DNA of 44,450 nucleotides from contig MELA01000096.1 in the NCBI GenBank assembly GCA_001767495.1, forward strand, positions 1 through 44,450. The letters run 5' to 3'. Source of the stretch: Acidobacteria bacterium RIFCSPLOWO2_12_FULL_65_11. Lineage in GTDB: Bacteria > Acidobacteriota > Vicinamibacteria > Vicinamibacterales > CAVVIG01. Both the position numbers and the translations under genes were made by a program. This document shows, one piece after another, positions 22,035-30,785 of the stretch (positions are counted from its first letter, which is position 1; each line of letters opens with the position of its first letter). The notes under the pieces were generated by a model, which was given only the letters and a program-made list of their open reading frames with translations, had not been told where the DNA came from and made no database searches.

Positions 22035-22826
22035 ATGCCGCGCCCAGTCATCGCCCTGCTCACGGATTTTGGCCTGTGCGATCACTACGCCGGCACGCTC
22101 AAGGGTGTGATCCTGGGGATCTGTCCGGACGTCACGCTGGTTGACATCTCGCACGATGTGCCGCCGCATGACGTGCTGGCCGGCGCGCTCGAGCTCACCG
22201 CGTCGTATCGCTATTTTCCGGCGGGAACGATCTTTCTGGTCGTGGTGGATCCGGGCGTCGGATCGGCGCGACGCGGCATTGCCGCCGAGGCAGGAGAGTA
22301 CCGCTTCGTCGGGCCCGACAACGGGGTGCTCGGCCCCGTCCTCGACGAGCATCTCCCCAAGCGCGTCGTCGAGCTGAGCGACCGCCGCTACGCGCGGCCG
22401 ACCATCAGCCGGACGTTCGAAGGAAGAGATCGGTTCGCCCCCGCGGCTGCGTGGCTCGCCAAGGGGACTGATGTCGGCGCTCTCGGCCGCCCGGCGGGCG
22501 CGATCCAGAGACTCGAGATTCCTCGGCCGGAGATTGACGCCAATCGAGTTGTGGGCCAGGTGCTCCGCGTCGACAGATTCGGCAATCTCGTCACGAACAT
22601 CGATCGCCGGACGTTCGAGCGGCTCGCGGATCGGACGCTCGACATCCGGATCGGGACGCATCCGGTGTCGAAGGTGGTCTCGACGTATGCGGACATCGCG
22701 CCCGGTGAGGTGTGCGCGTTGTTTGGGAGCACCGATCACCTCGAGATCGCCGCCAGCGGCGCGAGCGCCGCGAGCCTGCTCGGTGTGGGCCGCGGCACGC
22801 AGGTGCACGTGTCCGGCCGCGCGTGA
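22035..22826 (+). CDS. SAM hydroxide adenosyltransferase (DUF62 family)
   Basis: 263 residues. This family hydrolyses S-adenosylmethionine to adenosine and methionine; fluorinases and chlorinases are specialised relatives. Visible motifs: [17 protein letters not shown] (residues 8-24), [33 protein letters not shown] and, at the C-terminal domain, [12 protein letters not shown]. The conserved D-R-H triad positions appear filled. Physiological role is unclear, possibly SAM homeostasis. A TACGAT box ends 6 nt before the ATG. Followed 17 bp later by glpX. The preceding 175 bp (21860-22034) has no clear gene. Confidence 0.9.
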   Translation: MPRPVIALLTDFGLCDHYAGTLKGVILGICPDVTLVDISHDVPPHDVLAGALELTASYRYFPAGTIFLVVVDPGVGSARRGIAAEAGEYRFVGPDNGVLGPVLDEHLPKRVVELSDRRYARPTISRTFEGRDRFAPAAAWLAKGTDVGALGRPAGAIQRLEIPRPEIDANRVVGQVLRVDRFGNLVTNIDRRTFERLADRTLDIRIGTHPVSKVVSTYADIAPGEVCALFGSTDHLEIAASGASAASLLGVGRGTQVHVSGRA

Positions 22827-22843
22827 TAGGATTGCCCGCTTTT

Positions 22844-23842
22844 ATGAATTCGGATCTTTCACTCGAGTTCTTGAGGGTCGTCGAGCAGGCAGCCATTGCC
22901 TGCGCCCACACGATGGGACAGGGCGACCGCTACAAATCCGATCAAGTCGCCGTCGAGGCCATGCGCAGGGTCATGGACACGGTGCCCATCGACGGCACGA
23001 TTGTCATCGGCGAGGGCGAGCGCGATGAGGCGCCGATGCTCTTCATCGGCGAAAAGGTCGGGAGCACTCACGCCAAAGGCGCTGCAGGTTCTCGGGCGGT
23101 GCATGTCACGGAGGTCGACATCGCCGTCGATCCGCTCGAAGGGACCAATCTATGTGCGACGGGCGCGGCCAACGCGATTGCGGTGCTGGCCGCGTCCGAG
23201 CGCGGGGGCCTGCTCCACGCGCCCGACCTCTACATGGAAAAGCTCGTCGTCGGGCCGAGCTCGAAGGATCATGTCAGCTTCGACGCGCCTGTTGCCGACA
23301 ATCTCAAGGCGATAGCGGGTTGCCTGGGCCGCCGTGTCGACGATCTCGTGGTCATCGTGCTGGATCGGCCGCGCCACGAGCAGCTCATCGCCGACATTCG
23401 CGCCACCGGCGCGCGCATCCGGCTCATTGGTGACGGCGACCTCTCAGCGGGGATTGCGGCGGCGGTGGTCGGATCCGGCGTGCACGCGGTGATGGGCACG
23501 GGCGGAGCGCCCGAAGGCGTGCTGACGGCAGCGGCAATGCGGTGCCTCAACGGCGAGATCTTCGCGCGGCTGGTGGTCACTAAGCCCGAGCACGAAACCC
23601 GCTGCCGCGCGATGGGGATCAGCGATTTCAAGAGAGTCTATCGGGCGAAAGACCTGGCACCAGGCCGACACATCATTTTTGCGGCAACCGGCGTCACCGA
23701 CGGCTCCCTGATGCGCGGTGTCCGGTTTTTCGGTGACGGCATCCGCACGAGCTCGGTCATCATGCAGAACGATCCGCACCAGATTCGCTTCATCGACAGC
23801 ATTCACGTCGCCTCGACGGGCAACGTCAAGATCAGGTTTTGA
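22844..23842 (+). CDS. glpX: fructose-1,6-bisphosphatase class II
   Basis: 332 residues. Removes the C1 phosphate of fructose-1,6-bisphosphate in gluconeogenesis; some members also use sedoheptulose-1,7-bisphosphate. [18 protein letters not shown] and [10 protein letters not shown] carry the metal ligands, and [38 protein letters not shown] are the GlpX signature. ATG 22844 follows a TAGGAT box by 11 nt without a clear RBS. Full length. Confidence 0.96.
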   Translation: MNSDLSLEFLRVVEQAAIACAHTMGQGDRYKSDQVAVEAMRRVMDTVPIDGTIVIGEGERDEAPMLFIGEKVGSTHAKGAAGSRAVHVTEVDIAVDPLEGTNLCATGAANAIAVLAASERGGLLHAPDLYMEKLVVGPSSKDHVSFDAPVADNLKAIAGCLGRRVDDLVVIVLDRPRHEQLIADIRATGARIRLIGDGDLSAGIAAAVVGSGVHAVMGTGGAPEGVLTAAAMRCLNGEIFARLVVTKPEHETRCRAMGISDFKRVYRAKDLAPGRHIIFAATGVTDGSLMRGVRFFGDGIRTSSVIMQNDPHQIRFIDSIHVASTGNVKIRF

Positions 23843-23930
23843 GGATCGTCCTCGGCGCCTGGTCCTTCGGTCTTCGTCCGTCCGGGTCCAGTCCGGCTCG
23901 ATCCCGTCACTGCGGCCATAATGGGGGCTG

Positions 23931-24566
23931 ATGCGCCGAGTGTTGGTCGATCCTGAAGCGCCGCAGCGCGACGCGCTTCAGGAGGCGGCGAAGTGGATTC
24001 TCGTCGGCGGCATCGTGGCGCTGCCGACGGACACCTTTTACGGCTTGGCCGCCGATCCGTTTCGGCCTGGCGCCATCTCACGCCTCGTGGCCATCAAGGG
24101 CCGCCCGGAGGGGCGCGCGCTTCCGCTCATCGGCGCAGACCTCCGCCAGATCTCGACGAGCCTTGGTCCGCTCTCACGCGTGGGCCAGCGCCTCGCGGGT
24201 CGCTTCTGGCCTGGTCCATTGACCTTGCTTCTGTCAGCGCCGCCGAGTCTGGCTCGCGGGGTCGCGGCCGGGACCGGCCGCGTGGGCGTGCGGGTACCCG
24301 CAAGCGGCATCGCACGCGCCATCTGCCTGGCGTCCCGCATCCCGGTCACCGCGACGAGTGCGAATCTCAGCGGCCAGCCCGCCACCGCCGACCCCGACGA
24401 GGTCGAACGCACGCTCGGCGCGGCGGTCGATCTGCTGATTGACGCAGGACCCACGCCTGGGGGCGCTCCGTCGACCGTTGTCGACGTGACGGATGAACGC
24501 CCGCGGCTCGTGCGCGCAGGGGCCATTTCCTGGGAGGAGATCCAGGCGTGGCTCAACCTGTCGTGA
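23931..24566 (+). CDS. tsaC: threonylcarbamoyl-AMP synthase (YrdC/Sua5)
   Basis: 211 residues. Makes threonylcarbamoyl-AMP from Thr, bicarbonate and ATP for t6A37 modification of ANN-decoding tRNAs. GGIVALPTDTFYGLAADPF, AIKGRPEGRALPLI (the KxR motif) and TATSANLSGQPA are the YrdC motifs. Single-domain form, no Sua5 C-terminal domain. CATAAT (23917-23922) lies 8 nt before the ATG. It overlaps hflX by 19 bp. Confidence 0.95.
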   Translation: MRRVLVDPEAPQRDALQEAAKWILVGGIVALPTDTFYGLAADPFRPGAISRLVAIKGRPEGRALPLIGADLRQISTSLGPLSRVGQRLAGRFWPGPLTLLLSAPPSLARGVAAGTGRVGVRVPASGIARAICLASRIPVTATSANLSGQPATADPDEVERTLGAAVDLLIDAGPTPGGAPSTVVDVTDERPRLVRAGAISWEEIQAWLNLS

Positions 24567-25813
24567 CTCGCGAACGCGCCGCGCTCGTCGGACTGATCGC
24601 CGGACGATCGCGCCGCCTCGAGGCCGAGCGCTCGCTCGATGAGATGGCGGGTCTCGCCGAGGCGGCCGGTGCCCAGGTTGTGCTGCGGATGCTGCAAGAG
24701 CGGCCCAAACCGGATCCATCGACGTTTCTGGGCGCGGGCAAGCTGGTCACGCTTGCGGCCTCGTGTGCCGAAACCGGCGTGAACGTGGTGATGTTCGACA
24801 GCGAGCTGACGCCCGCTCAGCTTCGGCACATCGAGGAGGAGGTCGGGCGAAAGATCATCGATCGGACGCAGCTCATTCTCGACATCTTCGCCCGCCGCGC
24901 GCGCACGCGCGAAGGCAAGCTGCAGGTCGAGCTCGCCCAACTGAAGTATCTGCTGCCCAGGCTCGTGGGGGCGTCCAACGCCTTGTCGCGCCTGGGCGGC
25001 GGCATCGGGACGCGAGGTCCAGGCGAAACGAAGCTCGAGACCGATCGACGCCGGATTCGGGCACGTCTGCACGCCATCTCTGAGGCGATCGAACACGTCC
25101 GCCGCCGTCGAGCCCAGCTCCGGGAGCGGCGTCGCAAGGCCTCGGTGCCGACCGTCGCGCTCGTCGGCTATACCAACGCCGGGAAGACGACGCTCTTTAA
25201 TACCCTGACGAGGGCGGAGGCCGAAGCGTCGAACGCACTGTTTGTGACCCTCGATCCGCTGGTCCGCCAGGTCCGGTTGCCCGACAACCGCCAGCTGCTG
25301 GTGTCGGACACGGTCGGGTTCATCGATCGGCTGCCGCACACGCTGGTGGCGGCATTTCGTGCGACCCTCGAGGAGGTCGCCGAGGCCGATCTGATCCTGC
25401 ACGTGATTGACGCCGCGGCACCGGACCGCGAGCGGCGCCTCTCGGCCGTGCGGCGGGTGTTGGAGGAGGTCGACGCGACAGATGTGCCGCTCGTCGAGGT
25501 GTACAACAAGTGCGACATGCTCACCTCCGACGAGCTGCGCCGCCTGCAGGAACAGAACCCGTCCGCCTGGTGCGTGTCGGCTCTCACGCGGCAGGGAGTC
25601 GATAACCTGGTCGAAGCGGTCGCGTCGCGCCTCGCGCTCGACGTGCGGCGCGTCACGCTCGTCTTCGATCCGGACGACCCCGGGGACCGCGAGCGCATGG
25701 CCCGCCTGTACCGCCACGCCCGGGTTTTGACGCACGAGACGCGTGACGGGCGCGTGTCAATTGTGGCCGACGTGCCGGGTCGCCTTGTTGGTCAGCTCGA
25801 CCCCGCGAAGTAG
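24548..25813 (+). CDS. hflX: ribosome-associated GTPase HflX
   Basis: 421 residues. HflX splits or rescues stalled ribosomes and has an N-terminal HflX domain (STFLGAGKLVTLA, VMFDSELTPAQLRHIEE), a linker with the glycine-rich GGGIGTRGPGETKLETDRR, and a GTPase domain: G1 GYTNAGKTTLFN, G2 FVTLDPLVRQVRLPD, G3 DTVGF, G4 NKCDM. GTG 24548 lies inside tsaC, implying coupled translation. The C-terminal domain ends at the usual place. Confidence 0.96.
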   Translation: MAQPVVTRERAALVGLIAGRSRRLEAERSLDEMAGLAEAAGAQVVLRMLQERPKPDPSTFLGAGKLVTLAASCAETGVNVVMFDSELTPAQLRHIEEEVGRKIIDRTQLILDIFARRARTREGKLQVELAQLKYLLPRLVGASNALSRLGGGIGTRGPGETKLETDRRRIRARLHAISEAIEHVRRRRAQLRERRRKASVPTVALVGYTNAGKTTLFNTLTRAEAEASNALFVTLDPLVRQVRLPDNRQLLVSDTVGFIDRLPHTLVAAFRATLEEVAEADLILHVIDAAAPDRERRLSAVRRVLEEVDATDVPLVEVYNKCDMLTSDELRRLQEQNPSAWCVSALTRQGVDNLVEAVASRLALDVRRVTLVFDPDDPGDRERMARLYRHARVLTHETRDGRVSIVADVPGRLVGQLDPAK

Positions 25814-25816
25814 AAT
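25811..25816 (+). promoter_or_regulatory. -10-like TAGAAT before the pgsA leader ORF
   Basis: TAGAAT begins on the last base triplet of hflX (its TAG stop) and ends 8 nt before ATG 25825. A transcript from here would be nearly leaderless. Confidence 0.4.
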
Positions 25817-25824
25817 TTCGTCCG

Positions 25825-25875
25825 ATGCTCCAGATGCTCGCCAGCAGTGTGATGCGAGGCGGTGGAAGGCCATGA
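25825..25875 (+). CDS. possible 16-residue leader peptide before pgsA
   Basis: ATG CTC CAG to TGA encodes MLQMLASSVMRGGGRP. Its stop overlaps the pgsA start (ATGA), which would couple pgsA translation to that of the peptide. No homology is claimed. It could also be chance sequence in a 58-bp gap. Confidence 0.3.
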   Translation: MLQMLASSVMRGGGRP

Positions 25876-26444
25876 CCGTGCTGACGCTCGCCAATCAGAT
25901 GACGCTGCTCCGCATGCTGCTGATTCCGGCGTTCGTCATCCTGGTCGTGTACGGGTATCTGGGCTGGGCGCTCGGGGTGTTCGTGACGGCCGGCATTACC
26001 GACGGCCTCGACGGCCTGCTCGCACGTCGCGCCGGGCAGAAGACGAGCCTGGGCGCATGGCTCGATCCGATGGCCGACAAGCTGCTCCTCGTGAGCACGT
26101 TCGTCGTGCTGACGGTGCCGGGGCTTGGGCTCCAGAACCGCCTGCCTATCTGGCTGACCGTGCTCATCATCAGCCGGGACATCGTGATCGTGATGACGGT
26201 GGCGATCGTGAATCTCGCCATCGGGCGCCGCACGTTCCAGCCCTCAATCTTCGGCAAGATCGCCACGGCCATCTACATTCTCACGGCCGTCGTGGCCATG
26301 CTGTTCAACTACCTCGGTTACCATTCACGCGTCTTCGACGTGTTCGTGTGGGCCTCGCTCGGAATCACCCTCATCTCGAGCCTCCATTACATCTGGCACG
26401 CCGCCCGGATCATCGACGCGCCTCAGCGGACATCTCTGCCATGA
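25872..26444 (+). CDS. pgsA: CDP-diacylglycerol-glycerol-3-phosphate phosphatidyltransferase
   Basis: 190 residues, integral membrane protein of phospholipid synthesis that makes phosphatidylglycerol phosphate. The CDP-alcohol phosphotransferase motif is complete: DGLLARRAGQKTSLGAWLD then PMADK (D-G-x2-A-R-x8-G-x3-D-x3-D). About five to six hydrophobic helices. ATG 25872 chosen because the product then begins MTVLTLANQMTLLRMLLIP, the normal family start; the longer frame to 25743 is hflX shadow. It overlaps the cyclophilin gene by four bases. Confidence 0.93.
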   Translation: MTVLTLANQMTLLRMLLIPAFVILVVYGYLGWALGVFVTAGITDGLDGLLARRAGQKTSLGAWLDPMADKLLLVSTFVVLTVPGLGLQNRLPIWLTVLIISRDIVIVMTVAIVNLAIGRRTFQPSIFGKIATAIYILTAVVAMLFNYLGYHSRVFDVFVWASLGITLISSLHYIWHAARIIDAPQRTSLP

Positions 26445-27640
26445 AGCGAATGTTGATCTGCTGTGTGTTGTTGTTGATCACGGTCCGGCTGAAGCCGGAC
26501 GCCACGTCTGGGGTTGTCGTGTCTGGGGTTGTCGTGTCTGGGGTTGTCGTATCTGGGGTTGTAGTGTCCGGCTTTAGCCGGACCGTCGGGTACGTAGTGT
26601 CCGGCTTCAGCCGGACCGTGTACGCCCAGACGCCGCCCAAGCAGGCTGTCGTCGAGACCACTGCTGGGACATTCGTCATCGACCTGACGGTCGAGACCGC
26701 GCCGAATCAGACGACCTACTTCATGAAGGTCGCGGGCGAGGGTGGGTACGACGGCACGATCTTTCACCGCATGATCAGGCGCGGTGTTGTCCAGGGCGGG
26801 GATCCGTTGACGAAAGACCCCTCGAAGCGAGCGTCGTACGGCAGTGGCGGTCTGAACGCCGTGAAGGCGGAAGCGCGGGCGCCAAGGGTCACGCGCGGTT
26901 CGGTGGCCGCCGTCACGGTTCCGGGGATGCCCGACAGCGCGGGGTCCCAGTTTTTCGTCGCCCTGGCGGACCAGCCGGCACTCGACGGTCAGTACACGGT
27001 CTTTGGGCGCATCTCCGACGGCATGGAAGTCCTGTTCAAGATCTCTGAGACGCCTGTGGACGCGACCGGGCTTGCCGTTGAGCGGGTCGAAATCACACGA
27101 GTGACGATCCGCGATACGCCGCCCGAACCGTTTGTGACCGAGACGGTCCAGGAACTGGGCGGGTACCGCGCCGTGCTCGAGACCGCGGCCGGACCGATCA
27201 CGGTTGAATTCTTCGTCGACAAGGCGCCGGCGACCGTCCGCCAGTTCATGCGACTGGCCGCCGCCGGCGTCTACGACGGCATGGCGTTTCACCGTGTGGC
27301 GCCGGGGTTCGTGATTCAGACCGGCTTCATCGGAAGCCGGGCGACACCCCTCACTGAGAAGCAGCAGACACTGGTCCGCAATCTGCCGCCGGAATTCAAC
27401 GACACTCGGCACGTAAAGGGCATCCTGTCGATGGCGCGCGGGGAAGATCCGGCGAGTGCGACGACGTCGTTCTTCATTGTCACCGCCCCGTCGGCAGCGC
27501 TCGACGGCCAGTACACCGCGTTTGGCCGCGTGGTCGACGGCCTGGCGGCCGTCGACGCGATCGAGGCAACGCCTCGCAATGGCGAGACGCCGACAAGTCG
27601 GATTGAACTGAAGACCGTGCGGATCGAGAAAAAGCAGTAG
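26441..27640 (+). CDS. double cyclophilin-type peptidyl-prolyl isomerase, exported
   Basis: 399 residues. After a short hydrophobic leader (MKRMLICCVLLLIT) comes a repeat-derived segment to about residue 60, then YAQTPPKQ where a signal peptide would normally end. Domain 1 (about 68-225) has FHRMIRRGVVQGGDP and SQFFVALADQPALDGQYTVFG; domain 2 (about 240-395) has FHRVAPGFVIQTG, GILSMARG and TSFFIVTAPSAALDG. Each folds proteins by Pro isomerisation, probably in the periplasm. The insert (VRLKPDAT, four VVVSG units, two SGFSRT units) sits between the hydrophobic core and the presumed cleavage site. Start overlaps pgsA (ATGA). Confidence 0.9.
   Translation: MKRMLICCVLLLITVRLKPDATSGVVVSGVVVSGVVVSGVVVSGFSRTVGYVVSGFSRTVYAQTPPKQAVVETTAGTFVIDLTVETAPNQTTYFMKVAGEGGYDGTIFHRMIRRGVVQGGDPLTKDPSKRASYGSGGLNAVKAEARAPRVTRGSVAAVTVPGMPDSAGSQFFVALADQPALDGQYTVFGRISDGMEVLFKISETPVDATGLAVERVEITRVTIRDTPPEPFVTETVQELGGYRAVLETAAGPITVEFFVDKAPATVRQFMRLAAAGVYDGMAFHRVAPGFVIQTGFIGSRATPLTEKQQTLVRNLPPEFNDTRHVKGILSMARGEDPASATTSFFIVTAPSAALDGQYTAFGRVVDGLAAVDAIEATPRNGETPTSRIELKTVRIEKKQ
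26483..26616. repeat. REP-like cluster and 15-bp tandem array in the cyclophilin leader
   Basis: Hairpins at 26483-26500, 26561-26583 and 26594-26616 surround four copies of a 15-bp unit (GTCTGGGGTTGTCGT) at 26506-26565. All keep the reading frame open. The 15-bp unit may have arisen from a degraded REP foot. Confidence 0.9.
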
Positions 27641-27647
27641 ACGAGAA

Positions 27648-27670
27648 GTAGTGTCCGGCTTCAGCCGGAC
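27648..27670. repeat. REP-like hairpin, single copy
   Basis: GTAGT plus GTCCGGCTTCAGCCGGAC in the gap between the convergent cyclophilin gene and the gene ending at 27679; it may act as a transcription terminator. Confidence 0.88.
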
Positions 27671-27678
27671 GGCGGGTG

Positions 27679-27909
27679 CTACCCTGGCAAGCGCGTCACC
27701 TTGACGACGACGCCGACGAGGTACTCGACCTGAATGCGATCGCCGGGTTCGAGCGTGTGGCCGGCGATGGCCTCGGGCCCCACGCGCGCGGCATTCAATT
27801 GCTCCTCGGGATCGTCGAGATGAGTGAAGACGATCTCCCACGAGGGCTGCCCGTGAATGCTGATCGCCTGAATCCTCTTCAGCACCGCGTCGCGCGTACC
27901 TTTTAACAT
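27679..27909 (-). CDS. hypothetical protein downstream of dinB
   Basis: 76 residues from ATG 27909, which overlaps the dinB stop (ATGA). Sequence: LKGTRDAVLKRIQAISIHGQ, then WEIVFTHLDD and GHTLEPGDRIQVEYLVGVVV KVTRLPG at the end, suggesting a small beta-rich fold. No family recognised. Tight coupling suggests co-expression with DNA polymerase IV, but a functional link is only contextual. Confidence 0.6.
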   Translation of the reverse strand: MLKGTRDAVLKRIQAISIHGQPSWEIVFTHLDDPEEQLNAARVGPEAIAGHTLEPGDRIQVEYLVGVVVKVTRLPG

Positions 27910-28994
27910 CACTCCGATCCTAGCACTTGGCCGTCGAAGGGGAGCCGATCGAGTGACGTTAGATCGGCAGGGGTGCAGAAGTTATGGACGCTCACGCCGA
28001 GCAGGCGCACCGGCCGGCGTCCGGCCTCCGTCTTGTCGAGCAGGCGCACCGCGCGATCGACGAGGGCGGCCTCCTCCCGAGTCGGAGGCGCCGAGTGGCT
28101 GCGCGTAATGGTGGTGAAATCACCGTAGCGGACTTTGATTGTCACGGTCCGTGCCAGGAACTGCTTGCGTGCGAGCCAAAGGGCGGCGTCGGCGGCCATG
28201 TTCGAGATTTCCTCGCGGATCGTCGACGTATCGGCGAGATCCTTCGGATAGGTGTTTTCGGAGCCTGAAGATTTCGCCTCGCGGTTCGGCGTGACCGGAC
28301 GCTCGTCGACGCCATGGGCGAGTTGACGCAGCCAGTCGGCGAGGCTCCCGACCGCCTCTCGCAGCACATCCGGATCGGCGGCGCGCACGTCGACAAGACG
28401 TTCGATACCCCGAGCCCGCAGCTTGCGCGCGGTCACCGGCCCGACACCCCAGAGCGCGTCGACCGACAGCTGCTGCAGGAACGGCTCCACGCGACCCGGG
28501 CTGATGACCGTCAGGCCGTCCGGCTTCTTCCAACCAGACGCGATCTTGGCGAGAAACTTGTTGGGCGCAACGCCAGCCGACGCGGTCAGCCGGGTCTCGG
28601 CGCGGATGCGCTCTTTGAGGTGCTCCGCGACGCGCGTCGCGATTGGCTCATGCCAGGCATTCTCGGTGACGTCGAGGTAGGCCTCGTCGAGCGAGAGCGG
28701 CTCGACGAGCGGCGTCACCTCGCGGAAGATCCCGAAGACGGCGGTCGATACGGCCTTGTACCGTGCAAAGTCTGGCGGCACGATGACCAGCGACGGGCAT
28801 AGGCGGACTGCCCGTGCCATCGACATCGCCGAATGCACGCCGAAATCGCGGGCCTCGTAGCTGGCAGCCGCGACCACGCCGCGACGGGTCGGCTGACCGC
28901 CGACGGCCACAGGCTTTCCGCGAAGCGTCGGATCGTCACGCTGTTCGACCGACGCGTAGAAGGCATCCATGTCTACGTGAAGAATCCGCCTCAC
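27909..28994 (-). CDS. dinB: DNA polymerase IV (Y family)
   Basis: 361 residues from GTG 28994 ([17 protein letters not shown]). Error-prone translesion polymerase. Catalytic acidic residues are in [12 protein letters not shown] and [11 protein letters not shown]; the palm, thumb ([15 protein letters not shown], a helix-hairpin-helix) and little-finger regions ([12 protein letters not shown] onward) are all present. The ORF extends far upstream but that part is antisense to ettA. Divergent from ettA with only 24 bp between start codons, so the two promoters must overlap. Confidence 0.95.
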   Translation of the reverse strand: MRRILHVDMDAFYASVEQRDDPTLRGKPVAVGGQPTRRGVVAAASYEARDFGVHSAMSMARAVRLCPSLVIVPPDFARYKAVSTAVFGIFREVTPLVEPLSLDEAYLDVTENAWHEPIATRVAEHLKERIRAETRLTASAGVAPNKFLAKIASGWKKPDGLTVISPGRVEPFLQQLSVDALWGVGPVTARKLRARGIERLVDVRAADPDVLREAVGSLADWLRQLAHGVDERPVTPNREAKSSGSENTYPKDLADTSTIREEISNMAADAALWLARKQFLARTVTIKVRYGDFTTITRSHSAPPTREEAALVDRAVRLLDKTEAGRRPVRLLGVSVHNFCTPADLTSLDRLPFDGQVLGSE

Positions 28995-28996
28995 GG

Positions 28997-29011
28997 CATG
29001 TACAATACATG
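28997..29011. promoter_or_regulatory. CATGTA-CAA-TACATG palindrome between dinB and ettA
   Basis: A perfect 6-bp inverted repeat with 3-bp spacer fills most of the 24-bp divergent gap. It contains TACAAT (29001-29006), usable as a -10 box for ettA, and TATTGT on the other strand for dinB. A dimeric regulator could control both genes; inference. Confidence 0.5.
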
Positions 29012-29018
29012 TTTCCCT

Positions 29019-30692
29019 ATGCCGCAATTTATCTACACGATGAAGGGCCTCGGGAAGGTCTATCCTCCCGACGTCAAAGTTCTCGACGACATCTGGCTGT
29101 CGTTCCTGCCCGGCGCGAAGATCGGCGTGCTCGGCGCGAACGGCGCGGGGAAGAGCTCGCTGCTCCGAATCATGGCCGGCGAGGATCACCAGTTCCTCGG
29201 CGAGGCCTTTCCCGCCGACGGCATCTCGGTCGGATTCCTGCCCCAGGAGCCGCGCCTTGATGCCTCGAAGAACGTGCTTGGCAACGTCGAGGAGGGCGTA
29301 GCTGAGATTCGGGCGCTGCTGACCCGCTACGATGACGTCAACGCGAAGCTCGGCGAGGACCTCTCGCCCGAGGCCATGGAGAAGGTGCTCGAGGAGCAGG
29401 CGAGGATTCAGGACCGCATTGACGCGGTGAACGCGTGGGACCTCGATTCGCGCCTCGATCTGGCGATGGATGCTCTGCGGCTGCCGCCGGCCGACGTCGA
29501 GGTGACCACGCTCTCAGGCGGCGAGCGGCGCCGGGTCGCCCTGTGTCGACTGCTGCTCCAGTCGCCCGACCTGCTGCTGCTCGACGAGCCGACCAACCAT
29601 CTTGATGCCGAGTCGGTCGCCTGGCTCGAACGGTTTCTCAAGGACTACGCGGGCACGGTTGTGGCGGTCACCCACGATCGGTACTTCCTCGACAACGTCG
29701 CCGGCTGGATCCTCGAGCTCGACCGCGGCCGAGGCATCCCCTGGGAGGGGAACTATTCCTCGTGGCTCGAGCAGAAGCAGCAGCGGCTGCAGATCGAGGA
29801 GAAAGCCGAGAGCAGACGTCAGCGGACGCTCGAGCGCGAGCTCGAGTGGATCCGCATGTCGCCCCGCGCGCGGCAGGCCAAAGGCAAGGCGCGCCTGAAC
29901 GCCTACGAGGATCTGCTGCGCGAGGAGACGGCGCAGAAACTGGAGACCGCTGAAATCTACATTGCGCCTGGCCCCCGACTCGGTGACGTGGTCGTCGAGG
30001 CGCGAAATCTTCGCAAGGGCTATGCCGACAACCTGCTGATCGAGGGCCTGAGCTTCACCCTTCCGCGCGGAGGCATCGTCGGGGTGATTGGACCAAATGG
30101 GGCGGGGAAGACGACGCTCTTCCGGATGATCACCGGCCAGGAGAAGCCGGATGCCGGCACGCTGAAGATCGGCGAGACCGTGAAGATTGGCTACGTCGAT
30201 CAAAGCCGGGAAGCCCTCGATGCGAACAAGACCGTCTGGGAGGAGATTTCTGGCGGAGACGACGAGATCGAGCTTGGCAAACGCAAGGTGGCCTCGCGTG
30301 CCTACGTGTCGTGGTTCAACTTCAAGGGTGCGGCGCAGCAGCGGAAGGTCGGGGCGCTCTCGGGCGGCGAGCGCAACCGCCTGCACCTGGCGAAGTTGCT
30401 ACGGCGCGGCAGCAACCTGCTGCTGCTTGACGAGCCCACCAACGACCTTGACGTCGACACGCTGCGGGCGCTCGAAGAGGCGCTGCTGGGCTTTGCCGGC
30501 TGCGCGGTCCTCATCAGCCACGATCGGTGGTTCCTCGACCGGATCGCCACCCACATGCTCGCCTTCGAGGGCGACAGCGAGGTCGTGTGGTTCGAGGGCA
30601 ACTACCAGGACTACGAAGCGGACCGCAAACGGCGCCTCGGTGCCGAGGCCGACCAGCCCCACCGCATCAAGTACCGCAAGCTCACGCGATAA
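29019..30692 (+). CDS. ettA: energy-dependent translational throttle EttA (ABC-F)
   Basis: 557 residues. Cytosolic ABC-F ATPase that binds the ribosomal E site and gates the first elongation step according to ATP/ADP ratio. Two ABC domains: Walker [10 protein letters not shown] and GPNGAGKTT, signatures LSGGERRR and LSGGERNR, Walker [13 protein letters not shown] and [12 protein letters not shown]. Between them the linker contains the ABC-F P-site tRNA interaction region ([20 protein letters not shown]). ATG 29019 gives the standard EttA start [17 protein letters not shown]. No transmembrane part. Confidence 0.96.
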   Translation: MPQFIYTMKGLGKVYPPDVKVLDDIWLSFLPGAKIGVLGANGAGKSSLLRIMAGEDHQFLGEAFPADGISVGFLPQEPRLDASKNVLGNVEEGVAEIRALLTRYDDVNAKLGEDLSPEAMEKVLEEQARIQDRIDAVNAWDLDSRLDLAMDALRLPPADVEVTTLSGGERRRVALCRLLLQSPDLLLLDEPTNHLDAESVAWLERFLKDYAGTVVAVTHDRYFLDNVAGWILELDRGRGIPWEGNYSSWLEQKQQRLQIEEKAESRRQRTLERELEWIRMSPRARQAKGKARLNAYEDLLREETAQKLETAEIYIAPGPRLGDVVVEARNLRKGYADNLLIEGLSFTLPRGGIVGVIGPNGAGKTTLFRMITGQEKPDAGTLKIGETVKIGYVDQSREALDANKTVWEEISGGDDEIELGKRKVASRAYVSWFNFKGAAQQRKVGALSGGERNRLHLAKLLRRGSNLLLLDEPTNDLDVDTLRALEEALLGFAGCAVLISHDRWFLDRIATHMLAFEGDSEVVWFEGNYQDYEADRKRRLGAEADQPHRIKYRKLTR

Positions 30693-30693
30693 C

Positions 30694-30780
30694 GTCCGGC
30701 TAAGGCCGGACACTACGTACGTCGGTGACGTGAGTCGGTGATGCCACACACGGTGGTGTAGTGTCCGGCTTCAGCCGGAC
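30694..30780. repeat. REP-like inverted pair, feet inward
   Basis: Hairpins at 30694-30716 (starts one base after the ettA stop) and 30758-30780 flank a 41-bp spacer, between convergent ettA and the UXS-like gene. Confidence 0.9.
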
Positions 30781-30785
30781 CGTTC

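Noticed and set aside
22035-22826. Fluorinase or chlorinase activity
   Set aside because: Family motifs fit the common SAM hydroxide adenosyltransferases; nothing indicates a halide pocket or a halometabolite cluster.
24038-25735. 565-codon open frame opposite tsaC/hflX
   Set aside because: Shadow ORF; the opposite strand encodes two well-defined proteins throughout.
26506-26565. Short regular repeats that might be a CRISPR array
   Set aside because: The 15-bp units are directly tandem with no spacers and no cas genes are in the window.
26423-27841. Long open frame antisense to the cyclophilin gene
   Set aside because: It is a high-GC shadow of a gene with clear domains; its translation has no family features.
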